The notes under the pieces are model-generated. The model was given only the letters and a program-made list of their open reading frames with translations. It was not told the origin of the DNA and did no database searches. Below are positions 28,201 to 36,534 of a stretch of 64,000 bases of DNA, piece by piece. This stretch comes from Acidobacteriaceae bacterium (GTDB taxonomy: Bacteria; Acidobacteriota; Terriglobia; Terriglobales; Acidobacteriaceae). The stretch's first letter is position 1; each line of letters begins with the position of its first letter. A program made the translations under genes and the position numbers. The DNA is taken from NCBI GenBank assembly GCA_003133425.1, contig PKXI01000248.1, positions 1 through 64,000 on the forward strand. The letters are read 5' to 3'.

Positions 28201-28595
28201 CATGGACCACCCGATTCGCTCCAGCCGGGTGAGCCCGCAATGGCCTCTTCCAGGCCCAACTGATCGGCAAGAGTCGTGGCGTATTTGAACGCATCCTTCC
28301 ACTCCGAGGTCATGTATGCCAGGCGGTGATCCACCACCTGCGGCGTGGACAAGGCCGCATCGAAATTCTGGAACCCGGCAATGCCCACTCTGTGCATCCA
28401 CTCCAGGTCCAGCTTGATTCCCTCTTTGGTGATGTTGCCATTCATCCAATGCCACCACACCCGTGGGCGAGCACTCGCCGGAGGATTCTCAAAGCCGTTC
28501 TTGAGCGAGTCGGATTTGTCCTGCGCATGAACGACACCGAGTCCGAGGACCAACGCCAAGCTTGCCACAATCAATTTCATTGCCGAGACTTTCAT
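25221..28595 (-). CDS. Secreted GH106-type alpha-L-rhamnosidase
   Basis: A 1124-residue protein with a signal peptide (KLIVASLALVLGLGVVHA). The N-terminal part contains RPRVWWHWMNGNITKEGI and LDLEWMHRVGIAGFQNFD, the hallmark of the GH106/glycosyl hydrolase 2 sugar-binding-like family that cleaves terminal alpha-L-rhamnose. A TIM barrel region includes RGLHYVVNDSWEAGSQNW and AHYGESHEEGRAF with likely catalytic carboxylates. A discoidin-like insert lies at about residues 210-300. C-terminal beta-sandwich domains (WKVSFQPDRGAPP, WIDLGDVKNLAEITVNGKPL) resemble GH2 sugar-binding modules. GGGAA precedes the ATG. It is the first gene of a two-gene unit with the GH92. The upstream 291 bp to the RND gene carries no convincing frame. 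Confidence 0.87.
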   Translation of the reverse strand: MKVSAMKLIVASLALVLGLGVVHAQDKSDSLKNGFENPPASARPRVWWHWMNGNITKEGIKLDLEWMHRVGIAGFQNFDAALSTPQVVDHRLAYMTSEWKDAFKYATTLADQLGLEEAIAGSPGWSESGGPWVPAAEGMKKYVWSETPVEGGKPFTGALVHPPTSTGPFQSMSNSGRPPAPGVTAPAPQFYADSAVVAYRRPEADVPFETLHPKITSSGGSPDFAVLTDGDLEKTTKLPIPAVGENSWIQFEFAAPTSIRSITYVTKSPDRASIALYGIGAPEKTLLASDDGLNFRPIASLLDGRAPEHTVSFKAVTAKFFRVTFKRLPLPAAVPVPSGIRTGAPPADYKIAELVLHPGARVNRFEDKAAFVPEPDLYGFATPGVPPDAAIAKSDIVDLTSKMHPDGTLDWTVPAGNWVVLRFGYSLLGITNHPATAEATGLEVDKMDRKFVKKYMDTYLNSYKETVGADFIGKRGLHYVVNDSWEAGSQNWTDNMIAQFKKLRGYDPAPWMPVLAGQIVESSEASDRFLWDFRKTIGDLIASEHYGQLEDTLHEWGMAHYGESHEEGRAFVADGMEVKKFNEIPMSAMWVQLPGVNNEMYRYNADDRESASVAHIYGQNIAAAESMTSCTSAAAWAWSPATLKPTADMEFINGINRFVIHESAHQPLINKAPGMTLGPCGQWFNRNETWAEQAAPWIDYLARTSFLLQEGHFGADLIYFYGEDSNLTAIFVNKSPNVPAGYGFDYVNADALIHELSVANGRITAPGGMSYRLLGLDPYSRHMSLPVLRAIHKLVADGAVVSGPKPNDDPSLADDQVEFTRLSNELFGDGTGVHQVGKGTVYAGQDLGDVFNAMHVARDFDYTEPQSDTRLLFVHRKMADGDLYFVDNRNDRFEQVDASFRVTGKAPELWHADTGKTEPASFKIADGRTTVPLKLEPWGTIFVVFRKATSETSRTLPARAERLLTTVDGPWKVSFQPDRGAPPTISMEKLSSWSDNPDSGVKYFSGIGTYRKTIDVPAGWLKNRAHVWIDLGDVKNLAEITVNGKPLGIVWHTPYRVDATAALKPGANEISIKVTNAWVNRLIGDEQPNAKRITFADDKPYKADSPLQPSGLLGPVTLNSVATE

Positions 28596-28886
28596 TGCTT
28601 CCCTTTCGAAGCGACCCTCTGAGATCTGCTTACGATCCCGGCTGCGTCACCGCATCAGGCCGAGCCTCTGCGCAGAGTGCAACTGCGGCTAGGCCTCGCG
28701 CATGGGACCTGTCCCACTCGACACACGATTATATACATAAGAATGAACGTGCATAACTGGAGCGCCGCGCGAGAAGAGACTGCCGGTATAGCCAGCATTC
28801 AGACTGCGCCAGAAAGACTCGAATGCACTCAACCGAGCTCCACGCGAAGCGTCGAGATCACTGGCAAATGCAAGGTTCCGGCAAGA

Positions 28887-31800
28887 TCAGACCTGCAATA
28901 CATCTCCGTCGTGAGCGACCATCTCGTACAGCACAGGGTTCACGAAGAACCCCAGGAAGAGTCGCGAAACCAGCCCTGCAACGATCACGATCGCAAACGG
29001 CTTCTGCGTGTCAGAACCAATGCCGGTAGAAAGCGCCGCAGGCAAAAGTCCCAGGCAAGCTACAAGTGCGGTCATCATGATAGGGCGCAATCGCAGCAAT
29101 GAAGCTTCGCGAGTAGCCGTGCGAATATCTTTCCCTTCGAGGCGCAGCTTGTTGATGTACGAGACAAGGATCACGGCCGTTTCGACCGAAACGCCCATGA
29201 GTGCAAGCATGCCGAGTGCTGACGAAGCGCTGAACAGCGTATCGGTCATCTTGAGAGCAAGCAGGGCACCTACCGGCACGGTAAGTATGACCCCAAGAGC
29301 AATGGTCAACGGAAACTTGAAGTTTCCGTAAAGCGCAAACAGGATCATGAAGATGATAAGCACCGCTAGCGGACCGATGTATTCCATCTGGTGCTTTGCC
29401 TCAAGCAACTCACCATACTCTCCACCCCATTCAAGCCGGTATCCAGAAGGCAGAGATTTTGTGATGTCCGCGATAGACCGTTGACCAGCGTTTACCGCAC
29501 TCTGCAGGTCGCGTCCTTCAATGCTGTATTGCACGCCGATGTAGCGCGAATTGTTTTCGCGGTAAATGAATGACGCGCCGCCGGCCTCATGAATGTTTGC
29601 GAGCTCGCTTAACGGAATCTGCTGGCCTGAAGGTGTCCCGACAAGCAAGTTGCCGATCTGTTGTGCGTTCTCCCGGAACTCGGGCTTCATGCGCAGCACA
29701 AGATCGAAGAGCTTTTCTCCCTGAATCACCTGGGTAGCTGCCTGACCGCCGACAGCCGCTTGCACCACCGCCTCCACGTCCGCCACGTTGATACCGTAGC
29801 GGGCAATCTTGTCCCGATCAACGTCGATCAGCAAGCTGGGCTGGCCCAGTTCGCGCACAACTGTCAATTCGGTGAATCCAGGAACCTGCGAGAGCCTGCG
29901 TTTGATTTCGAGCGCTTGGCTCTGCAGAACATTCAGGTCGGGCCCATAGATCTTTACGGCAAGCGCGCTTTTCAGCCCAGTCAACGCTTCGTCCACCGCG
30001 TCTTCCGCCGGCTGTGTGTAATTAAAAATGATTCCCGGAAATGCCTGGAGCTGCCCCTGAATGTCCTCAGTCAATTCTGCCTTGTTATGGATTCGTCCGG
30101 TCTTCCATGAGATGTCGCCGTAGGGTTTCAAACCCACGTAGAACTCGTCGTTGAAGAACCCCGTTGGATCTGTGCCATCATCCGGACGTCCAAGCTCCGA
30201 GGCGACGTCAGTAACCATCGGATACTTCAGCAGGATGTCGCGCACTTGCGGCGAAAGCTTGCTCGCCGTGTCAAACGAGACGGTATACGGCATGGTGGCT
30301 CGCACCCACAACGCGCCTTCGTCGAGATGCGGCATGAACTCCCCGCCAATGAAAGGGATCAGAAGCAGACTGGCCGCGAAGATCAGGGTAGCACCGATGA
30401 TGGTTGCCTTTGGGTGATCAAGGCACCACTCGAGCTGTCCTGCATATTTGTCGCGCACCCACTCAAAAGGCTTGTTCACGCGCTCGTGAACACCCTTCTT
30501 GAACGCATAGGCGCACAATACTGGTATCAGTGTAAGTGTCAAAATCAGAGCACCAACAAGAGCGATTGCCACCGTGTCGGCCATCGGCTTGAATAGTTTC
30601 CCTGAGGGCCCACTAAGCGCATAAATGGGTAAATAGCCCGCAATAATGACGGCGACGGAGTAGAAGATTGGTCGATCGACATCTTTCGCCGCGTTCCGAA
30701 TCACTTCCGGCAGATCATAGCTTTGGCCTTCGCGCGCACCAAGTTCGCGAAAGATGTTCTCCACCATCACCAGCGTTCCATCGATAAGAATTCCAAAGTC
30801 AATCGCGCCAATCGAAAGCAGGTTGGCGGGAATCCCTCGCGCATGGAGAAAAATAAAAGAGAAGAGTAAAGACAGTGGGATCGTGAGCGCTACAATCACC
30901 GCGGCGCGCATGCTAACCAGAAATGCCATCAGGACCAGAAGAACAAGGGCCATCCCAAACAGCATGTTGTGTTCGACTGTGGTGATCGTAAGTTCAACCA
31001 GGTCGCTTCGGTCGTAATAGGCACGCACTCTTACATCTGGCGGCAGTATCTGCTCGTTGAGTTGTTTTGTCTTCGCTTCCACGCCTTTCAGCACTTCCTG
31101 TGTCTGTTCGCCGCGCCGCATCATGATGACGCCTTCAACGGCATCATCAGTCTTGTTGAAGCCAAATTCGCCTAAACGAGGTGCGTTCCCAATGGCAACT
31201 TCACCGATATCTCGGATGCGCACCGGTACGCCGTTCTGTGAGCCCACCACGATGTTGCCGACGTCGGAGGTATCGCGAACAAGGCCTAGCCCGCGAACAT
31301 AATAGAATTGGCCGCCCTGCGAGTAGAATCCGCCTCCTGCATTGGAGTTGTTCACTGATAGCTGCTGAAGCACTGTCGGCACTGTGATGTGATACGAGTA
31401 AAGCTTCGCCGGATCAACGAGTACCTGGTACTGCATAACCGTGCCGCCAAAACCGGAATCGTCCGCGACCCCGGGCACCTGCTTATACTCGCGTGCGATG
31501 ATCCAGTCTTCAAAAGTCTTCAGTTCCTGCGGCGTGCGGTCCGGGCTCTCCAACACATATCTGTAGACGAGTCCCGATGGACTTGCGAGCGGAGACAAAG
31601 TTGGCGATACGCCCTGAGGAAACGTGATCTCGCTCAGCCGTTCAAACACCACCTGGCGTGCAAAATAGTCGTCAGTCCCCTCGCCAAACGTCATGATGAC
31701 GTCTGAGAGCCCGTAGAGAGAAATCGAGCGCATGACAGACATCTTCGGAACGCCATTCATCTCCACTTCGGTGGGGACCGTGACCAGGCGTTCAACTTCT

Positions 31801-31976
31801 TCGGCTGCGTGTCCTGGCCATTGTGTAATGACCTCCACCATCGGGGGAGAGAGATCGGGGTAGGCGTCCACGGGCATGTTGTGGAATGCAATAATTCCGC
31901 CAATTGAAATGATCGCGACCAGTAACAGGATCAATGGCCGTTGCCGTAGCGCGAATTGGACAATTCGATGGATCAT
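28887..31976 (-). CDS. Heavy-metal efflux RND transporter (CzcA/CusA family)
   Basis: A 1029-residue inner-membrane pump with the RND pattern of 12 helices and two large periplasmic loops. The helix-4 proton-relay motif reads DFGILIDGTLVMVEN. The DFG-x3-DG form is typical of HME-RND pumps for divalent cations such as zinc, cobalt or nickel, rather than the copper/silver CusA group, so divalent export is more likely. GGAGG stands 9 nt before the ATG, and the adaptor gene ends 14 nt upstream. With the adaptor and the outer-membrane channel it forms a tripartite pump spanning both membranes. Conserved end segments LRPIMMTALVACLGLLPAAL and STGIGSDTQKPFAIV are present, so the gene is full length. 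Confidence 0.93.
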   Translation of the reverse strand: MIHRIVQFALRQRPLILLLVAIISIGGIIAFHNMPVDAYPDLSPPMVEVITQWPGHAAEEVERLVTVPTEVEMNGVPKMSVMRSISLYGLSDVIMTFGEGTDDYFARQVVFERLSEITFPQGVSPTLSPLASPSGLVYRYVLESPDRTPQELKTFEDWIIAREYKQVPGVADDSGFGGTVMQYQVLVDPAKLYSYHITVPTVLQQLSVNNSNAGGGFYSQGGQFYYVRGLGLVRDTSDVGNIVVGSQNGVPVRIRDIGEVAIGNAPRLGEFGFNKTDDAVEGVIMMRRGEQTQEVLKGVEAKTKQLNEQILPPDVRVRAYYDRSDLVELTITTVEHNMLFGMALVLLVLMAFLVSMRAAVIVALTIPLSLLFSFIFLHARGIPANLLSIGAIDFGILIDGTLVMVENIFRELGAREGQSYDLPEVIRNAAKDVDRPIFYSVAVIIAGYLPIYALSGPSGKLFKPMADTVAIALVGALILTLTLIPVLCAYAFKKGVHERVNKPFEWVRDKYAGQLEWCLDHPKATIIGATLIFAASLLLIPFIGGEFMPHLDEGALWVRATMPYTVSFDTASKLSPQVRDILLKYPMVTDVASELGRPDDGTDPTGFFNDEFYVGLKPYGDISWKTGRIHNKAELTEDIQGQLQAFPGIIFNYTQPAEDAVDEALTGLKSALAVKIYGPDLNVLQSQALEIKRRLSQVPGFTELTVVRELGQPSLLIDVDRDKIARYGINVADVEAVVQAAVGGQAATQVIQGEKLFDLVLRMKPEFRENAQQIGNLLVGTPSGQQIPLSELANIHEAGGASFIYRENNSRYIGVQYSIEGRDLQSAVNAGQRSIADITKSLPSGYRLEWGGEYGELLEAKHQMEYIGPLAVLIIFMILFALYGNFKFPLTIALGVILTVPVGALLALKMTDTLFSASSALGMLALMGVSVETAVILVSYINKLRLEGKDIRTATREASLLRLRPIMMTALVACLGLLPAALSTGIGSDTQKPFAIVIVAGLVSRLFLGFFVNPVLYEMVAHDGDVLQV

Positions 31977-31990
31977 TCGAAGACGCCTCC

Positions 31991-33169
31991 TCAGTGTTGC
32001 AGCGAATTGGCAAACTGAAGAAACAAGCTGCCATCGCCCACAACCCTCTCTCCAACGGAAATGCCCTTTAAGATTTGTGTCTGGCCATTCTGACTATCGC
32101 CCAACTGCACGTCCCGTCTGCCAAACTGGTTTGCGCCGCTGGCAACATAGACAAACGGCTCATTATTGTCATCGCGCAAAACAGAGGCGTTGGGTACAAC
32201 AACCACATTTGCAATCGAGCCGGCAGTCACACTGACAGTGCAATACATATCTTTCTTCAACTTCTCACCGGGATTGTCTACAACGACTCGCACTTGCAGC
32301 GTTCTCGTGGTTGGATCAACCGCAGGCGAAACATAAGAAATTCTTCCGTGGAAGCTGCCAGGATATGCGTCCGTTTGCGCAACGGCCTCGTCTCCGCTAT
32401 GAACATAAGCAAGGTCCGCCTGGTACACGTTCGCAAGAACCCACACCGTGCTCAGGTCCGAGATCGTAAACGCCTGCGTTTGGCCTGCTTGTACCACCTG
32501 CCCGGGCGAGACCAGCCGCTCAACTACTTCGCCGCTGATGGGCGCCAGCACTGGAATTTGCGCCGACGATGGAGCCTTCGCCAATCCGGCTGGGTTCTTG
32601 ATCCCGAGAATCTTCAACCCCTGCTCAGCCGCGTTCAAATCAGCCTGTGCCTGGTTGCGGTCGGACTCAGCCTGTTCAAGATCGCGCTCGGCGTTGGCAT
32701 GATGCTGAAATAAGTCCTGAGCGCGTGCGTAATTCTTGTCCGTCAAGCGGAACGAATCCGACGCCTTCAAATACGCGTTCAGCAGTTGCGAGTAATCGGG
32801 GCTGCTGACTTCGAGCATCGGTTGCCCTGCTTTTACATGCTCGCCGGGCACTACCAGAATCCTGCTGACTGGCCCACCCACTTGAGTTATCACCGGCGTG
32901 GTATTGAAGGCGTTGTAGGCGACCGCGCCTGTAAGCCGAAGCGTGCGCTTCAGCGTAGTCGGCGCAATCGTGACAACCTGCACATGCGACATCTGGTCTT
33001 CCGGAATCGTGAAGAGCTGCGGGGTCGCTGACTTGGATGCGTTCGCGGAGAACGAAGTCATCTGGCTTGCCTGCCCACTGTCGCTTGAGTGACAGCCCGT
33101 GAGCATAAGGATTGAAGCGAGCGCCACCGCACTTGGGATCTTATTGCGAGTGACAAGTGGAATCTTCAT
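31991..33169 (-). CDS. RND efflux periplasmic adaptor lipoprotein (CzcB/CusB-like)
   Basis: 392 residues. The N-terminus ends in a lipobox (LMLTGC), so it is anchored as a lipoprotein. The order is the usual one for a membrane fusion protein: barrel-sandwich half (VGGPVSRILVVPGEHVKAGQ), a coiled-coil hairpin (about residues 125-185, rich in Gln, Ala and Asp), the second lipoyl half (ISGEVVERLVSPGQVVQAGQ), then beta-barrel (ANVYQADLAYVHSGDEAVAQ) and membrane-proximal domains. Its ATG overlaps the stop of the channel gene by 4 nt, and the RND gene follows after 14 nt. No obvious Met-rich or His-rich metal-binding extension is seen. Confidence 0.92.
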   Translation of the reverse strand: MKIPLVTRNKIPSAVALASILMLTGCHSSDSGQASQMTSFSANASKSATPQLFTIPEDQMSHVQVVTIAPTTLKRTLRLTGAVAYNAFNTTPVITQVGGPVSRILVVPGEHVKAGQPMLEVSSPDYSQLLNAYLKASDSFRLTDKNYARAQDLFQHHANAERDLEQAESDRNQAQADLNAAEQGLKILGIKNPAGLAKAPSSAQIPVLAPISGEVVERLVSPGQVVQAGQTQAFTISDLSTVWVLANVYQADLAYVHSGDEAVAQTDAYPGSFHGRISYVSPAVDPTTRTLQVRVVVDNPGEKLKKDMYCTVSVTAGSIANVVVVPNASVLRDDNNEPFVYVASGANQFGRRDVQLGDSQNGQTQILKGISVGERVVGDGSLFLQFANSLQH

Positions 33170-34494
33170 AGTAAGCTGCTGGTTCCTACAGCTTCGCGAA
33201 GCTGTTCGAGCGCGAGCAGGTAGGATGCGAGCGCCTGGCGGTAGCCAAGTTGTGTTGATCGATAACTGCGCTCTGCATCGAGAAAGTCAAGCAGGCTCGC
33301 TGCGCCGTGCCTGTAGGCGTATTCGCTGATATCGCGGGATTGCTGGGCCTCGTCAAGATAGCCCGAACGGTACAGTCCGACGATCCGATCATTGGCGCGC
33401 ACGCTCTCAAACGCGTCTCTCACATCCGTTAACACCTGCCCACTTGCGAACAACTGCTGCTCCTGGGCTTGCGTGATGGCAAAACCGGCGCGTGCAATCT
33501 CCCCCTGGTTGCGGTCGAAAATCGGCAGTTGGATCTGCCCGAAGAGTGAGACGTCGTTGAGATATCCAAGGTGCGTATAACTCGCCTGGCCAGTAACGTC
33601 TCTCTTGCCAATTGCCTTTTGCAGCTCAAGCTGGCTATTTGCGGCCGTCAATCCTAACCTGGCCGCTCGCAAATCGGGCCTGTCTTGCAGAGCCTTCGCC
33701 TGAAAATCCTCGAGGTTGCCTTTCATCGGCAAGTAATCGAACGACCCTCCTACGTCGTAGTCCGGGCCTATCGATTCATATCCGAGCAGTTGCCGCAAGT
33801 CTGACAGTGCCTGCACCCTGGCCAGTTGTGCCGCGGAGACATCACTCTGGAACTGAAGCACCTGAAGTTTGATCTTCAGCAGATCGCCCTCGCCGATGTC
33901 ACCCGCTTTGTAACGTGCTTCGCCGATATCTACGGTGTTTTGAAAACTCTTGAGATCTTGCGTCGCCAACTCCAGAGTCGATTCGGCGAGTTCAACGTTG
34001 ATAAACTGCGAGGCAACGCTAAAGGTAAGAGTGCGTTCATTGTCCGTAACTTGAGACCGGGTCACGGCCGTCACGTCCTTGGCCGCCTGCAAGCGGTGTT
34101 GCCGCTTCTTGCCGCGCTCAAACAGATAACTGACTCCAAGATCAAACTGCGCCGTATTGTCCAGGTAATCACCGCTGAATTGACTCGGCTGGAAGACCGG
34201 CAAGAACTGCGAGTCCCCCAGCAGCACTGGATTCGGACGCAGGTTGGCCGTTGTTTCTTCCGCCTGGTTCTGTTGAATCACCGTTCGGGCAGCCAGCAGG
34301 GTGTGATTGTGCTGGAGCGCCATCTGAATGGCCTCATCGAGCGAAACCGTCACAGCTCCTGGATTCTGAGCAAGCGTATTTGCCTGCGGGGCCGGGGGCG
34401 ACGACGGCGGAATTTGAGCAGGAGAAGGTACTACAAAGAAAAACGCCGAGACGTGCGCAATAAAAAAACATAAACGTTGCAAACGCATAGGCAA
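33166..34494 (-). CDS. Outer-membrane efflux channel (TolC/CzcC family)
   Basis: 442 residues with a signal peptide (RLCFFIAHVSAFFFVV), a Pro-rich linker and two repeated outer-membrane-efflux modules of long helices, for example SLDEAIQMALQHNHTLLAAR and the second-half counterpart LEDFQAKALQDRPDLRAAR. It should form the trimeric exit duct of the metal pump. It is the first pump gene, overlaps the adaptor by 4 nt and follows the small CxxCH membrane protein by 67 nt. Confidence 0.92.
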   Translation of the reverse strand: MPMRLQRLCFFIAHVSAFFFVVPSPAQIPPSSPPAPQANTLAQNPGAVTVSLDEAIQMALQHNHTLLAARTVIQQNQAEETTANLRPNPVLLGDSQFLPVFQPSQFSGDYLDNTAQFDLGVSYLFERGKKRQHRLQAAKDVTAVTRSQVTDNERTLTFSVASQFINVELAESTLELATQDLKSFQNTVDIGEARYKAGDIGEGDLLKIKLQVLQFQSDVSAAQLARVQALSDLRQLLGYESIGPDYDVGGSFDYLPMKGNLEDFQAKALQDRPDLRAARLGLTAANSQLELQKAIGKRDVTGQASYTHLGYLNDVSLFGQIQLPIFDRNQGEIARAGFAITQAQEQQLFASGQVLTDVRDAFESVRANDRIVGLYRSGYLDEAQQSRDISEYAYRHGAASLLDFLDAERSYRSTQLGYRQALASYLLALEQLREAVGTSSLL

Positions 34495-34561
34495 TCAGCC
34501 TCCTTCACGAGAGACATGCACTGATTGAGCGTGCCTATAAGGCACGGAAGGTAGGAGAAGC

Positions 34562-34831
34562 CTAGGCGGGGGGTGCGCGGGCTGGAATCTGCCGTAAGGT
34601 TGCGCGAGCTATCGAGCGAATGTATTGATGTCCAGGACCGGTCCCGACTGGAACCAGAACACATGCGCGGACGCCTGCCACTATGGTCGAGATCGCAATG
34701 TGGCAAAGCGAACAAGTTTCCTGGGAACCCTTGACGTGATGATGCCATACCATCCCGGACGTCATGCCCAGCAACAGCACTATAAGCACCAGTGGAAGAA
34801 CCACACGCCAAATTTGCTTTTCGCTATACAT
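34562..34831 (-). CDS. Small membrane protein with CxxCH motif heading the metal-efflux operon
   Basis: 89 residues with one strong membrane helix (about 9-27, VVLPLVLIVLLLGMTSGMV), then WHHHVKGSQETCSLCH. A second hydrophobic segment follows (IAISTIVAGVRACVLVPVG). The histidine cluster plus C-x2-C-H just outside the helix could bind a transition metal, or could be a c-type haem site if exported. I do not recognise a named family with confidence; proteins of this look occur ahead of RND metal pumps. It starts the co-directional run to the pump genes. The last 25 residues are basic and poorly conserved in character. Confidence 0.6.
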   Translation of the reverse strand: MYSEKQIWRVVLPLVLIVLLLGMTSGMVWHHHVKGSQETCSLCHIAISTIVAGVRACVLVPVGTGPGHQYIRSIARATLRQIPARAPPA

Positions 34832-34885
34832 TCTTGAGACTGAATTCAGAGACGTTACTCTGAATATGAATCAGTGTAGTCCATA

Positions 34886-34901
34886 ATCCATATTCTTGGA
34901 T
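34886..34901. promoter_or_regulatory. Short dyad upstream of the metal-efflux operon
   Basis: ATCCA (34886-34890) and TGGAT (34897-34901) form a dyad in an AT-rich stretch about 55 bp before the small membrane protein, within the 258-bp gap to the truncated GH31 gene. It could be an operator for a metal sensor, but no metalloregulator gene is nearby. Confidence 0.25.
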
Positions 34902-35089
34902 ACTTGGGCCCCAAACCCATAGGATTGCCACGATAACACGAACATTTAGACCGCGCACATACAACTTAGGCAGCGCAGGACTTACGGTGATGCAATTAGT
35001 TAGGCCCTATGACAGAATCGTTCCCCAAACATCTTAGGGCTGTATTTGAATCGCTCCGTCGATCTTTCTATCTCCTGTACGGTTCAAGG

Positions 35090-36001
35090 TCATTCGTCCT
35101 GGCTCGCATAGCGCTCCTTGCACTGAATGTAGCCATAAGCCGCCTTGGGCAGCATCGGCGTGGGCCCCGTAAGCGATCGGTACCCAGCATAGATCTCGTC
35201 CGCCGTGGCGCCCGCGATCACAAAGAACGAAACCCGGTCCCCCACTTCAGAAGTCCAGCGGGTCTGCTCGTTGAATCCCGGCTCGATCGTTGTCTTCGAT
35301 GGATTATTCCAAACCAGCCCGTAGCCCTTGTTCGTCACCAAGAACGGCACGCAACTGCTGGGACCGCCCGGCGAAGTGTAGTCCTGCCAGCAGTGAACCG
35401 GGTGCCCGCGATGATCGAGGAATCCCCCATGGTTTTGTCCCAGCCCGTAGTAGTGCTCGTCGTCTGGCGAAGCAAATGTCGCTCCAACAACATAGAACTC
35501 AGGGTCGGTAGAACGGCGATCGCGGGCCAGGTCGGCCGTCCCTTCCTTTTGATTGGGCACCCCCTGAGACCAACCGGTCATCTCCAACAGCTTCTTTCCT
35601 TCCGGTGTCCGCAGCGTAATGTGGCCGCCCGGCGCGGACCCGTTGAAGTACTTTGAAATGTCGACCTGCGTCTGAACAGGTGGATGGGAAGGAGGCAGAT
35701 CCTTATCCACCGTGGCCACAATCCTCTCCGACCGGTACATATCGGCCCGCTCTGTCTGGCTTGCGGTCCAGCCCGCAGCCGCCGGCGCACCCACAAAGCC
35801 GTATCCCGGCCCCGCCAGAGCGGCATCCGGGCCAAGACTCAAGGTCACACGCAGGATATTGGGCCCGTAGGGCTCAAGGACGATCGTGCTGGCGCCGCGC
35901 GTTAGGACCACCCGGCTCTCCTGGGCACTCAGAACCACCCCTTCAAGCAGGATCGCGACTAAGAAGAAAAGCGCACTGCCACGGCGAACAAATGAAAACA
36001 T
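35090..36001 (-). pseudogene. GH31 glycoside hydrolase, 3'-truncated before the catalytic domain
   Basis: 303 residues from an ATG at 36001 supported by GGAG; the signal peptide (ALFFLVAILLEGVVLSAQ) is intact. The N-terminal beta-sandwich of GH31 alpha-xylosidase/glucosidase is recognisable (EHYYGLGQNHGGFLDHRGH, NKGYGLVWNNPS). The frame stops at GYIQCKERYASQDE, just where the TIM barrel begins in full-length members of roughly 700-950 residues. The catalytic nucleophile and acid aspartates are therefore missing and the product cannot be an active GH31. The sequence after the stop does not resume GH31 in any frame I can see. The break faces the metal-efflux cassette, so a rearrangement there is likely. 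Confidence 0.8.
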
Positions 36002-36534
36002 TCCTGCATCTCCAGTTGCCGCGCACTCGCGGCAGTCGATTCTTGCGCAGCAGGCCTCCGTAATGGCGCTGGCGCGCAGCCGCAAAACTCGGCGGGAATC
36101 TCTTTTTGAGTCGCTTCAATACTACTCTGGATCGTCCAATAAACAGTCGAGCATCACTTTATCCCATTGTGACTTAACAAATAACTGGCTACCCCCAACA
36201 AATACTCTAATGGTCCATGAGCGGCCGCTGCGGAAAAAGAGGTGCCCCTTAGCTCGCAGAGGCGATTAATATGAGGTAAAGTCATTCGGCAAAAGTACTG
36301 TCTCTGAGATGGCACTCAGCGCGTTGGTCCTCGCTGGCGGCCGCTTCGGCGTAGCATTGGTACCGGCCTGACGTATAGACTGACCTGCGCTTGAATCGAG
36401 CGCAGTTTAAAGGGATAGAAATATGGCGCAATCGAACACTCTGTACAATGCAACTCGCAGCGGCGATGCAAAAATCCTGCACGCCACTAATAAAGGCCCG
36501 CTCTGTGGACCTGTCAAGCGGAGGGGGCAGCCCG
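36002..36534. other. 533-bp intergenic region before the URO-D-like gene set
   Basis: Divergent spacer between the truncated GH31 and the first URO-D-like gene. I find no coding frame with a ribosome site or family feature. The in-frame stretch 36391-36534 upstream of the chosen start reads like non-coding sequence. Promoters for both sides should be here but cannot be placed. Confidence 0.4.

Noticed and set aside
36391..36534. N-terminal extension of the first URO-D-like gene
   Set aside because: Residues there do not resemble family members and a better ribosome site precedes the ATG at 36535, although the longer start cannot be fully excluded.
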